64,000 nucleotides of DNA from Psychrobacter ciconiae (GTDB lineage: Bacteria > Pseudomonadota > Gammaproteobacteria > Pseudomonadales > Moraxellaceae): the NCBI RefSeq assembly GCF_904846055.1, contig NZ_CAJGYV010000001.1:2371768-2435767 (forward strand), written 5' to 3'. Below, in pieces: positions 37,931 through 46,721 of the stretch. The notes beneath the pieces are model-generated. The model was not told the origin of the DNA. It made no database searches and was given only the letters and a program-made list of their open reading frames with translations. The position numbers were made by a program, and so were the translations under genes. Positions within the stretch are counted from its first letter, which is position 1. Each line of letters opens with the position of its first letter.

Positions 37931-38890
37931 ATGATTGATGCTGTTGTTTTTGCTGTTGCGATTATCCTGCCCAACCTTATTTTAATGGGGTTGGGTTTTT
38001 TTATGCAGCGTCGTGGCGCGGCAAGCAAGCCCTTTGTTGACCAAGCCTCCAATTTTGTTTTTAACTACTGCCTGCCGTGTTTGCTATTTTTTAGCGTGGT
38101 GGACAGTCAGGTCGATTATGGCAAGCAAGTTCAGCTGATTGCCGCAGGGGCAGTGGTCACCTTTATTTTGTTCTTTGGCTCAGAGGTTTACGCGCGCCGT
38201 TTTATCACAAGCCCTGCTGACCAAGGCGTTTTTGTTCAAGGTGTGTTTCGCAGTAACATGGCGATTTTGGGACTGGCAACGGTCGCCAATGCTTATGGTG
38301 ATGAAGGCTTGAGCATTGGCGCAGTATATATGGGACTGGTGACCATTTTATTTAATATTTTGGCGGTGGTCACTTTAAGCCGAGTATTTAAAAGTGCGGA
38401 AGATACTTGGCTGACCAAATCAAAATTGATTCTTAATAAGCTTGTTACCAACCCATTAATGATTGCGCTAGTTGCAGCGTTTGCTTATAAAGCGCTGAAT
38501 TTACCGCCCGTTCCCAGTGTGCTTCACAAAACCGGTGATTTACTGGCGTCAGTCACGCTGCCGCTAGCGCTGATTTGCGCGGGCGCAAGTATTGATTGGC
38601 GCTCAATGCTTGCGCCCTCTGGGCTGTCGATGCAGGCAAGTATTGGTAGAATTGTGATTGCGCCGCTCATTGCCATTGCGGTGGGATTAGGATTTGGGCT
38701 ACAAGGCATTCATATGGGGGTGCTGTTTTTGATGGTGGCAGCGCCAACGGCAGCGGCAAGCTACGTGATGGCAAAAGCGATGGGTGGTAATGATGTGTTG
38801 GCGGCAAATATCTTGGCGTTTACCACGGTCGTTGGGATGTTTGGTATGGCGATTGGCGCGGCGGTACTTCGAGGCATGGGCTTGATGTAG
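37931..38890 (+). CDS. AEC family (auxin efflux carrier-like) transporter
   Basis: A 319-aa inner-membrane transporter of the AEC family, with about ten transmembrane helices in two five-helix halves. Landmarks are FVFNYCLPCLLFFSVV in the second helix, VFRSNMAILGLATVANAYG and the re-entrant-type LPLALICAGASIDW in the second half. Substrates in bacteria are usually organic acids; here unknown. No regulator is beside it. It converges on the heme locus at a shared terminator. Confidence 0.9.
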   Translation: MIDAVVFAVAIILPNLILMGLGFFMQRRGAASKPFVDQASNFVFNYCLPCLLFFSVVDSQVDYGKQVQLIAAGAVVTFILFFGSEVYARRFITSPADQGVFVQGVFRSNMAILGLATVANAYGDEGLSIGAVYMGLVTILFNILAVVTLSRVFKSAEDTWLTKSKLILNKLVTNPLMIALVAAFAYKALNLPPVPSVLHKTGDLLASVTLPLALICAGASIDWRSMLAPSGLSMQASIGRIVIAPLIAIAVGLGFGLQGIHMGVLFLMVAAPTAAASYVMAKAMGGNDVLAANILAFTTVVGMFGMAIGAAVLRGMGLM

Positions 38891-38904
38891 TAATTTCTTT
38901 GCTC

Positions 38905-38934
38905 AAAAACCGCTCATTCGTGAGCGGTTTTTTT
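38905..38934. terminator. Strong bidirectional terminator with UUCG loop
   Basis: AAAAACCGCTCA/TGAGCGGTTTTT with a TTCG tetraloop, between the AEC gene and the end of the HmuY-like gene. Confidence 0.92.
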
Positions 38935-38960
38935 GGCTGAAAGCTTTAATTAGATGTCAA

Positions 38961-40205
38961 TTATTGGGCCGTAGCAGGCTGAATATCAAACTCAAAGACC
39001 CAAGACGTTGCCGCAGGTGAGGTGGCATCAGGATAATTAATTTGGGTTAAATGCATTCTAGCAAAGCTGTTGCCCTCAGCGGAGCGAATCAGCGCGCCTT
39101 TATTTGGGTTGGCAAACATACGGTGGTTGTTAGCGCCGTCATAGGTAAATAAGCCGTAATCTAGCTTTGGATAATTGCCTGAAACTTGCGGGTTGAGACT
39201 TGAGCCTTTTTTATCGGTCACCCAACCTGCCGCGCTAGCAGGATATTGATAAGCCGTGACATTTTGCAAGATTTTTAAGCTTTCCTCGTTATTGTCCGCC
39301 ATAAATTTAGCTTTGATGGGCTCGCCCTTGTCATCAAAGTACGCTTTTGAATCGTTTGCCAAGTAAGCGCCAACTTTGCCGCTTCCTGAGTTGCCGCCAT
39401 TTAAGATGATGCTGTCGCGTTTAAATGCCATATGCCAAACGCCTGATTTATCAACGACTTTGCCAGTTTGTAAGTTAAAATATGTCCAGTCGGTTTGGCT
39501 TGAGGCGTCAATCTGCTGAGTTTTAACTTTATCAGGCACCGCCGTGTCAATCCAGCGTAAGGTTGGGAATCCTGAGGTGGTGCCTTTATAGTAGTTAGTA
39601 ATCTGAACGGCGTAAATTGGCAGTTGTACCGAGCTTGCCGCCTCCGCACTGCTATTATCAGTGGTGATAAGGTAAACGCGGTTGTTCGGATACAGTTTGT
39701 GGTCGTCGTTTAAGCTATAAGCGTACCATGGGCTTTGGTTAAAGATGCCGCCATTTTTATCTTCATTATAAAGGATGCTTAAATCGCTATTGGTTTTGGG
39801 GTCACGGGTGGCGTTTTTATAGTCTTTCAGCTCGCTCCAATCCATCAGCCCAAACACGCCGCCTTTTCCAGTGCCGGACGCGCCACTATTTGACCAAAGC
39901 TTGACGCCGCGCTCTTGGTTTTCAAATTTAACATCCCAAGTGTTTTCAGCACAGCTGCTTTCTTTTTGAGCGTCAAAGTCAAAACAGGTGGTCGCGCCTT
40001 TAGCAAGGTTGGTGATTGTCCAAGTGGCAGATTTGCTAAATAAAGAAGGCGAGTTTGGCTTTGGTGGGGTGACGACCGTGCCGCCGCCGGTGCTTGGGTT
40101 TGAACCTGAGCTGTCGCCACCACAGCCGGACAAGGTTAATATAACCGCTGTTCCTAAAATGACGGCGAATGGTCTAGTCAAGTTTTTGGTTTTTCTTTGC
40201 ATCAT
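38961..40205 (-). CDS. HmuY-family heme-binding lipoprotein with two HmuY-like units
   Basis: A 414-aa lipoprotein: lipobox L-S-G-C28, then a Gly/Ser/Pro linker and a beta-rich domain. HmuY-like sequence appears twice: CFDFDAQKESSCAENTWDVKF (residues about 70-90) and WTYFNLQTGKVVDKSGVWHM with AFKRDSIILNGGNSGSG (about 250-285). HmuY in Bacteroidetes is a secreted or surface hemophore working with a TonB receptor. The receptor gene is directly upstream on the same strand, so a role as surface heme-capture lipoprotein is inferred. An ATG before this one in the frame has no ribosome site; AAGGAAATAACA precedes this start. Confidence 0.85.
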   Translation of the reverse strand: MMQRKTKNLTRPFAVILGTAVILTLSGCGGDSSGSNPSTGGGTVVTPPKPNSPSLFSKSATWTITNLAKGATTCFDFDAQKESSCAENTWDVKFENQERGVKLWSNSGASGTGKGGVFGLMDWSELKDYKNATRDPKTNSDLSILYNEDKNGGIFNQSPWYAYSLNDDHKLYPNNRVYLITTDNSSAEAASSVQLPIYAVQITNYYKGTTSGFPTLRWIDTAVPDKVKTQQIDASSQTDWTYFNLQTGKVVDKSGVWHMAFKRDSIILNGGNSGSGKVGAYLANDSKAYFDDKGEPIKAKFMADNNEESLKILQNVTAYQYPASAAGWVTDKKGSSLNPQVSGNYPKLDYGLFTYDGANNHRMFANPNKGALIRSAEGNSFARMHLTQINYPDATSPAATSWVFEFDIQPATAQ

Positions 40206-40309
40206 TGTTATTTCCTTAAAAATTAAAAAGATAAAACGGTAAAACAAACAAGCTTGAGCAGTTACAAGGTTTTAAAAAAAGATAAAGCTATTGCTGATTT
40301 TTGAAAAAA

Positions 40310-42424
40310 CTACCAGCGATAGCTTGCGCCAATCAGCCACTCGCGGTTGTCAATCGGTCGAAAGTCGCTTGGGTCTTTGACATCGCGCTGAGTGTCAAAA
40401 ATATTGTTAATCGCGCCATAAAGGCTCAAATTATCATTAGCTTGATAATTGAGCTTGCTGTCCAAATTCCAAAAGGCAGGCGAGTAGGACTGGCTTTCTG
40501 TGCTGATTAATTGCTTTGACTCATACGTTAAGCGCGGGATAACTTGCAATTTGTCATTGATTTGATAGTCAACGGCAAGCATGGCTTTGTGATTGGGGCG
40601 ATAGGTCAGCTCGCTGTCGGCGCTTTTATTGTGCGTTTTAAGGTAGGCGTAACTGGCTTGAACTTTGGCATTGTCCAAAGCTTGCCAATCGATGCCGACA
40701 TCGCCGCCATAGGTGTAAGCGCTATCGACGTTGGTATATTGAAAGATGGAAATACCATTTTCAATCAAGGCATTGCTGTCATCGGTTTGGATCAAGTCTT
40801 TAATATCGTTATAAAAACCATTGGCATTCAGGCTTAATTTGTCCGTCAGTTGACTTTGATAGCCCACTTGAAAGCTGGTTGAGGTTTCCGGCTGCAAGTT
40901 TGGATTTCCCATCACTTTATAGCCCAAGTTACTGTGGTCAAAGACGTAGTAGCGCTCTTTTAAATTGGGAACGCGGTAGCCTGAGCCAATGCTTGCGCGC
41001 AGCACATGGTCGCGACCTTGAGCATCCATCAGATTATATTTTAAGGCGACTTTTGGGGCAAGATGGTCGCCAAAGTCCTCATCGTTTTGGTAACGAACAC
41101 CGGTTAGCACCTCAAGATTATCACCAATGAGCCAATCATCTTGCGCGTAAACCTCGCCAACCGTTCGGCTGACCTCATCGCGAACCAGCTCGCTGACTTG
41201 GTTTTTGGTTTGGGTTAAGGTGTCTTTTTGACCTTGAACGCCAAATTGCAGCAAATGCGTATGCTTATCGGATAATTTAAGTTCAGGCAAATCAAGCTGA
41301 GCTTGCGCAAGTGCCGTGGTGATGTCGGCATCACGAGCAGAGGTCAGCTCACCGTCTGAAAAGGTATCCGACTGACTTTTATAATCTTCAAATAACCCTT
41401 GAACCAAGAGCTGATATGGCTCGGAATTTGCGGATAAATGAATATCTGAGCGAGCACCAACGGTAAAGCGATTTTTGGTAATGGCTTCATCGCGCTGCTG
41501 CGGTAAGTGCAAGGGCGGCACGTAAAGGCTAAAGCGGCTGGTGTCATCTTCTTTATAATGCGTGGCTTCCGCCCAGTATTTTGAGTTATTAAGGAGCGCG
41601 CCTTGGGTGTTTTTGGTCGCGGCGATATTAGGCGTAAAGTCAAGGCGAGCGGTCACTTGCGCCTGTGTACTGGCGTCTTTTAAGCGTGACCAACTATCCG
41701 TATCAAGGCTTAAGCCTTTATCATCTAGGTAGGAGGCGGAAAGCCTACCGCGAAGCTGATCACTGTGAGCTAACGCGCCCTCAATCCCTGCTTCAACAAA
41801 GCGTTTATTCGCATCAAGGCTTTTGCCAGATGGGTTTTGCTTGCCATTGCTCGCAATCTCGGTGGTGACATGAGCGCGCAAACTGTCAACTGGCTTGGTG
41901 ATGATGTTAATCACGCCGCCCATCGCTGCGCTGCCAAACTGCGCCGACGCCGCCCCTTGAACAATCTCAATTTGCTCAATATCCATGGTCAGATATTGAT
42001 TTAGATTGACCGTTGAGCCGGTACTTGCTGTGATTGGCAAGCCGTCAATCAGCACCAAAACTTGGTCACCGCTAAAGCCTTGCATCACCACTTCATAGCC
42101 CGTTTTGCCATGGATTTGGCGCAGATAAACGTTTGGAAGCAGCTTGAGCGCGTCTTTTAACGTGTGCGCCTGATTGTCATTCAGTGTTTTTTTATCCAAA
42201 ACCTGAACGACAGCGGGGGCGTCATTAAGCGTCTTGCTGGATTTGGTGGCAGTGACAACGACCGTATCAAGCTTGGTGCTAGGAGCGCTATTATCAAGAA
42301 TCAAGTCAGCCGCTTGCGCATCAATCGCGGTCATAGCAACTGTCGCCATAATGGCAACGCTCAAAGCTCGGCGCGGTAACTCAAGGTTGGTTGGGAAAAA
42401 TAAAAGGGTCATTATGAAAGCCAT
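40310..42424 (-). CDS. TonB-dependent outer-membrane receptor, probably for heme
   Basis: A 704-aa outer-membrane receptor. Signal peptide ending at DAQAA, TonB-box-like LDTVVVTATK (residues 52-61), plug domain with LLPNVYLRQIHGKTGYEVVMQG and VQGAASAQFGSAAMGGVINIITKP, then a 22-strand barrel pattern and a terminal aromatic (ASYRW). Genes for a HmuY-like lipoprotein, HemS and a heme ABC importer surround it, so heme or hemoprotein is the likely ligand. In-frame starts are ATG 42424, TTG 42427 and ATG 42412; none has a strong ribosome site. Fur-type sequences lie in the upstream gap. Confidence 0.94.
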   Translation of the reverse strand: MAFIMTLLFFPTNLELPRRALSVAIMATVAMTAIDAQAADLILDNSAPSTKLDTVVVTATKSSKTLNDAPAVVQVLDKKTLNDNQAHTLKDALKLLPNVYLRQIHGKTGYEVVMQGFSGDQVLVLIDGLPITASTGSTVNLNQYLTMDIEQIEIVQGAASAQFGSAAMGGVINIITKPVDSLRAHVTTEIASNGKQNPSGKSLDANKRFVEAGIEGALAHSDQLRGRLSASYLDDKGLSLDTDSWSRLKDASTQAQVTARLDFTPNIAATKNTQGALLNNSKYWAEATHYKEDDTSRFSLYVPPLHLPQQRDEAITKNRFTVGARSDIHLSANSEPYQLLVQGLFEDYKSQSDTFSDGELTSARDADITTALAQAQLDLPELKLSDKHTHLLQFGVQGQKDTLTQTKNQVSELVRDEVSRTVGEVYAQDDWLIGDNLEVLTGVRYQNDEDFGDHLAPKVALKYNLMDAQGRDHVLRASIGSGYRVPNLKERYYVFDHSNLGYKVMGNPNLQPETSTSFQVGYQSQLTDKLSLNANGFYNDIKDLIQTDDSNALIENGISIFQYTNVDSAYTYGGDVGIDWQALDNAKVQASYAYLKTHNKSADSELTYRPNHKAMLAVDYQINDKLQVIPRLTYESKQLISTESQSYSPAFWNLDSKLNYQANDNLSLYGAINNIFDTQRDVKDPSDFRPIDNREWLIGASYRW

Positions 42425-42540
42425 CAATCAAAATCTCGCCTCAAACTTTTACTTAAGCATTAAAAATCACTAAAAATTAAAGTTCGGTGCGTTACGAGTA
42501 GTAATGAATCAGAAACAAAGTAGCGCTATGCTAATATAAA

Positions 42541-42555
42541 TGATAATTGTTATCA
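42541..42555. promoter_or_regulatory. Fur-box-like site A
   Basis: TGATAATTGTTATCA, a 7-1-7 inverted repeat with one mismatch to TGATAATnATTATCA, in the gap between the divergent receptor and hemS genes. Confidence 0.7.
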
Positions 42556-42564
42556 ACATTTAAA

Positions 42565-42579
42565 TTATAATTATTATCA
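42565..42579. promoter_or_regulatory. Fur-box-like site B
   Basis: TTATAATTATTATCA, a 7-1-7 site with one mismatch in the left arm, 24 bases from site A centre to centre. Two sites suggest cooperative iron repression of both transcripts. Confidence 0.7.
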
Positions 42580-42646
42580 TTTACAAATAAAACAAAGTTC
42601 GGCATAATCTCCCTGATTTGATTTTTCATCTAATAAGGAGCCCACC

Positions 42647-43777
42647 ATGACCAAATCTGTTGCTATTTCTCAAAAAGACGCTGCGCTTTGGCAGCGCTAT
42701 CAAGACCAAAAGGCAGCAAGCCCGATGCTGTTTCCGACCGAAGGCGCAAAAGCGCTTGGCGTCAGCGAGCTTGAATTGCTCCTTGCTGCGCCGTTCAGCC
42801 ACTATATCGGCAGCGACTGCAAAGCGGTATTGAAGCAGTTTAAAGATTTTGGTGAGGTTGAGAGCATCGTTCGCAATGAGTTAGCCGTTCATGAAAAAAC
42901 TGCCGCCTATCATAACCTTAAACTTGGCGACAAAATGGGAATCGCCTTGAACGTCGGCGGTTTGGATTTGCGCTTTTTTATGTGGCGCTGGAAGCACATG
43001 CTTGCTGTCAACGATTTAAGCCGAGATAAGCCGTCATACAGCATTCAGTTTTTTGATGAGTCGGGCGCGGCGATTGACAAGGTTTATCTTCGCGACCTAA
43101 GTGATGATGCCATCTCGCGTTGGCAAGAGATGATTGCTGAGCAAGAAAAATCGGTAAGCGTTGATAGCATTGAGCTTGAGGTCACTGATGCACCAAAGGA
43201 GTGGCAGCTTAAAACCCTTGATGATGCCGCGCAATCTGAGCTTGAAAAAGGCTGGCTTGCCATGAAAGACGTTCATGAGTTTCATGGTTTATTGCAAAAA
43301 TTAAAAGTTGACCGCGCCAGCAGTTACGCGCAAGCGCCTGAAGGTATGACGGCTCAGCTTGAAATGGCAGCCGTTGAAGCCATGTTTGAAAAGGCGCGCG
43401 ATATTGAGTGCCCAATTATGACTTTCGTTGGCAATAGCGGCTTGGTGCAAATCCAAACCGGAACGGTAAAAACGCTCAAACGCATGGGCGATTGGTTCAA
43501 TATTTTGGATAAAAATCACAATAACTTTACCCTGCATTTAAAAGACAAAGCGCTAGCTCAAGTTTGGTGCGTCAAGCGTCCAACAGTTGATGGCATCGTG
43601 ACTTGTATTGAAGGCTTTGATGATAAAGGCGTGAGCATTTTTAGCGTGTTTGGTCAGCGCAGAGAGGGCAATGCTGAACTTGAGGCTTGGCAAAATATCA
43701 CTCAAGATTTGGTTGCTAAGTTTGCTATCAATAACGCTGTCGAAAGCGCCAAACTACCAAAAGCGGCGAATGCGTAA
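42647..43777 (+). CDS. hemS: Heme-degrading or heme-transfer protein HemS/ChuS
   Basis: A 376-aa cytoplasmic heme protein of the HemS/ChuS/HmuS family, with two homologous halves. Landmarks are NELAVHEKTAAYHNL, LDLRFFMWRWKHMLAV (a conserved region near the heme site) in the first half and IMTFVGNSGLVQIQTG in the second. Members accept heme from the ABC importer and several break it down. AAGGAGCCCACC precedes the ATG. First gene of the hemS-hmuTUV unit. Confidence 0.95.
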   Translation: MTKSVAISQKDAALWQRYQDQKAASPMLFPTEGAKALGVSELELLLAAPFSHYIGSDCKAVLKQFKDFGEVESIVRNELAVHEKTAAYHNLKLGDKMGIALNVGGLDLRFFMWRWKHMLAVNDLSRDKPSYSIQFFDESGAAIDKVYLRDLSDDAISRWQEMIAEQEKSVSVDSIELEVTDAPKEWQLKTLDDAAQSELEKGWLAMKDVHEFHGLLQKLKVDRASSYAQAPEGMTAQLEMAAVEAMFEKARDIECPIMTFVGNSGLVQIQTGTVKTLKRMGDWFNILDKNHNNFTLHLKDKALAQVWCVKRPTVDGIVTCIEGFDDKGVSIFSVFGQRREGNAELEAWQNITQDLVAKFAINNAVESAKLPKAANA

Positions 43778-43907
43778 GTGTTAAGACAAAGTCAAAAAAG
43801 CAAATGTATCGTTTTAACATTGCTCATGACTGCGGTTTTATCGCTTGTAACTACAGCTTTAAAATCGCAGTTTGGGCAAAACTGTGTGACCAACAAGGAG
43901 CGTTATC

Positions 43908-44759
43908 GTGACCCGCGCCAACTTTTTTTCTTCTTCTATTAATTTTTCAAAAGCTGCGGTTTCAAAAGTTATTCCCGCCGCCGTTCTTGCCAGTTTGATT
44001 GCCGCGCCGACCTTATCCGCGCAGGCTTATGAGCGCATCGTTGCCATGAGCCCCGATGTGGCGGACGTGGTCGTTGCGCTTGGGGCAACCAATAAACTGG
44101 TTGGCAAAGACGCCACCAACAATAACCATGCCTTAAAAAATGTCAAAGCAGTGGGAATGCACCGCAATTTAACCGCTGAGTCTGTCCTTGCGGTCAAGCC
44201 AGATTTGGCGCTTGGTAGTTATATGGTTCAGCCAGCCAGCATTTATCAGCGCTTAAACGGTTTAAAAGTAAAAGCGGTCAATGTTGCGCCTAAGGAAGAT
44301 GTAAAAACCTTCGCCAATAGCATCCAAACCATCGGCAGCTATGTCGGCAAAAAGCCGCAAAGCAATCAGCTTGCCGCCTCGTGGTTAAAGCAAATGCAGC
44401 CAATGAAAACGACCAAAAAGCGCTACATTTTAAGTTATGACGGTCGCATTGTTGCCGGAAAAGGTACGGTTGGTGATGAGCTTATCCGCCGCGCAGGGGG
44501 CATCAATGCGGCGACTGTGTCGGGGCTTAAGCCCATGTCGCGCGAAGGTTGGCTTGCTGCAAAGCCTGACGTTATCATCATTGCTGACCACAACCAAAAG
44601 TTGGTTGGTGGCGTTGCTGGATTTAGCAAGCGCCCTGAAATTGCCGCAAGCATGGCGAGTAAAAATGGCGGCATTCAATTTTGGTCGGCGGACAGCTTTT
44701 TACGCTTTGGGTTAAATTCCCCGCAAGTGCTAAAAAAGCTCAACGCTGCCGGAAAATAA
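43908..44759 (+). CDS. hmuT: Heme ABC importer periplasmic binding protein
   Basis: A 283-aa class III periplasmic binding protein. Signal peptide ending at LSAQA, then YERIVAMSPDVADVVVALGATNKLVGKD, the second lobe LKPMSREGWLAAKPDVIIIADHN and the long backbone helix. It delivers heme from the periplasm to HmuUV. The GTG start is chosen because AAGGAG sits 7 bases upstream. A 54-codon frame (43778-43942) overlaps its start but lacks a ribosome site. Confidence 0.93.
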   Translation: MTRANFFSSSINFSKAAVSKVIPAAVLASLIAAPTLSAQAYERIVAMSPDVADVVVALGATNKLVGKDATNNNHALKNVKAVGMHRNLTAESVLAVKPDLALGSYMVQPASIYQRLNGLKVKAVNVAPKEDVKTFANSIQTIGSYVGKKPQSNQLAASWLKQMQPMKTTKKRYILSYDGRIVAGKGTVGDELIRRAGGINAATVSGLKPMSREGWLAAKPDVIIIADHNQKLVGGVAGFSKRPEIAASMASKNGGIQFWSADSFLRFGLNSPQVLKKLNAAGK

Positions 44760-44817
44760 ACCGCCGTTTTTAATTTTATCATTTTTATTTTTTAAATTTC
44801 ACGCAATCGGTTTGGTT

Positions 44818-45813
44818 ATGGCAAATTCAGCAAATACGCTTTTAGCACCACTTCCTATCAGCCGCAAAAAGTACAAAAGCAGCATTTATTATGGTCTCGC
44901 GGCGCTTGTGTCCTTGCTGCTGATTTGGCTTGGGCTTGGCATTGGTTTTGGCGAATGGTCAAATCCGCTGCACTTGGATGATACTATTTGGCAGCTTCGT
45001 TATCCGCGAGTGGTAACCGCGCTGCTCGTTGGCATGGCGTTGTCGGTCAGTGGGGCAGCATTGCAAGCGTTGTTTGAAAACCCACTTGCTGACCCCAGCC
45101 TTATTGGCACGTCAGGTGGCGCGGCGCTTGGGGTGGTGTTGGTGCTTGCTTTTGGCATTGGCGGGATTGGCGTTCCGCTTGCTGCATTTACCGGAAGTGT
45201 GCTTGTTTGCTTGTTTATTTTGGCGTGTCACCGGTTTTTGGGCGGCGGTCAAATGGGGCTGCTGATTTTGGGCTTTGTTATTAGCGCGTTTTGCGCGGCG
45301 GTGGTCAGCCTGATTTTATTTATGTCCGATGACATGGTGCTGCGCTCAGCGACCAACTGGCTGTCAGGAAGTATGGCGGAGGCGGGGTTTGTGCCGCTGC
45401 GATATTCCATCATCTCGATGCTGCTTGGGCTGGTTATTTTGTTGCCGCTTGGTCGTAAGCTTGATGGCTTAATGCTTGGTGAAACCGCTGCCAAATCGCT
45501 TGGCATTCAAGTTGGCGCAACGCGCTGCTTGGTGGTGATTGCCTCGGCGCTGTTGACGGGGGCGGCGGTATCGCTTGCCGGCGTGATAGGATTTATTGGG
45601 ATGATGGTGCCAAACTTACTGGCGATTTTATTTGGCGGCGGTCGGCTGCGACTGATGCTTTGGTCGGGCTGGCTTGGGGCGATGCTGCTGTTGGTCATCG
45701 ATGCCATGGCGCGGCACGTGGCGTATCCGGTAGATGTTCCGGTTGGTATTGTCTTGGCGCTTTTGGGTGGACCTTTTTTTATTTGGCTGTTTGTTAAAAG
45801 CTCACGCCGCTGA
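44818..45813 (+). CDS. hmuU: Heme ABC importer permease (FecCD type)
   Basis: A 331-aa FecCD/BtuC-type permease with about ten helices. LRYPRVVTALLVGMALSVSGAALQ, NPLADPSLIGTSGGAALG, TGAAVSLAGVIGFIGMMVPNL and the C-terminal PVDVPVGIVLALLGGPFFIWL are family blocks. It pairs with HmuV. The frame opens at a TTG six bases upstream; the ATG is used here, with only a weak ribosome site. Confidence 0.95.
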   Translation: MANSANTLLAPLPISRKKYKSSIYYGLAALVSLLLIWLGLGIGFGEWSNPLHLDDTIWQLRYPRVVTALLVGMALSVSGAALQALFENPLADPSLIGTSGGAALGVVLVLAFGIGGIGVPLAAFTGSVLVCLFILACHRFLGGGQMGLLILGFVISAFCAAVVSLILFMSDDMVLRSATNWLSGSMAEAGFVPLRYSIISMLLGLVILLPLGRKLDGLMLGETAAKSLGIQVGATRCLVVIASALLTGAAVSLAGVIGFIGMMVPNLLAILFGGGRLRLMLWSGWLGAMLLLVIDAMARHVAYPVDVPVGIVLALLGGPFFIWLFVKSSRR

Positions 45814-45842
45814 TTTGTGCAAAGTAAAATAAGGAATTGACA

Positions 45843-46622
45843 ATGACGACAACAACGGACGAGCTGTTAAAGCTCAGCAATATCCGTATCCAATCAGGGC
45901 AAAAAGTGCTGCTTGATGTTGAGCAAATCCGCCTGCCTAAGCAAAAACTGGTGGCGTTTATTGGTCCTAATGGTGCAGGAAAAAGCACGCTGCTGCATAG
46001 CATATTAGGTCAGCATTCAAGCTTGGGGCTGAGCACTCAAGGTAATATCAGCGTTCAAGGTCAGCCGGTAAATGAAGCACTGCAAGCTGGCAAAATTGCT
46101 TGGGTCGGTCAGCATGAGCGCTTTGAATTGCCGTTGACCGTCCTTGATTACGCGCTGCTTGGCGTGTCGCCAAATCTAGCTTGGTATCAACGCCCAAATA
46201 AAGACCACGTTACTCGCGCCAAACGCCTGCTGCAAGAGTTTGAGTTATCCAGCCTGCTTGAGTCGCGCGTTCAAAGCTTATCCGGCGGTGAAAAGCAGCG
46301 CCTTGCCATTGTCCGCGCGCTGATGCAAGATACTGAAATTTTGATGTTTGATGAGCCAACCAACCATTTAGACATTCGCCATCAGCGTTTTTTACTGCGT
46401 TATCTTCATGATTTGGTGCGCCTGCGCCAAAAAAGCATTTTGGTCGTATTGCATGACTTGACCCACGCCTACCGATATACCGATGAAGTCGTGCTATTAA
46501 GTCAAGGTCGCGTCGTGACTCAAGGTACGCCTTGTGAGGTGATGACGTGCCAGACGCTTAGCGACGTTTATCAGGTCGATATCAAAGCTCATGAAACAAC
46601 CGATGGCATGGTGTTTGTTTAA
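45843..46622 (+). CDS. hmuV: Heme ABC importer ATP-binding protein
   Basis: A 259-aa ABC ATPase. Walker A GPNGAGKST (residues 41-49), Q-loop VGQHERFELPL, signature LSGGEKQRLAIVRAL, Walker B ILMFDEPTNHLD and H-loop VVLHDLTHAYRY. The pattern matches HmuV/FecE-type ATPases. AAGGA is 7 bases before the ATG; the frame also opens at a TTG two codons earlier. Last gene of the heme unit. Confidence 0.95.
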   Translation: MTTTTDELLKLSNIRIQSGQKVLLDVEQIRLPKQKLVAFIGPNGAGKSTLLHSILGQHSSLGLSTQGNISVQGQPVNEALQAGKIAWVGQHERFELPLTVLDYALLGVSPNLAWYQRPNKDHVTRAKRLLQEFELSSLLESRVQSLSGGEKQRLAIVRALMQDTEILMFDEPTNHLDIRHQRFLLRYLHDLVRLRQKSILVVLHDLTHAYRYTDEVVLLSQGRVVTQGTPCEVMTCQTLSDVYQVDIKAHETTDGMVFV

Positions 46623-46721
46623 CCACTTTTGCGGGTTTAACCTTGTTTTTTTGTATAATGAAAGGCATGATAAAGCATAAGGACAGATAGTTTTATTCCA
46701 TTTTGTGGCAAGGAGCGCCTG

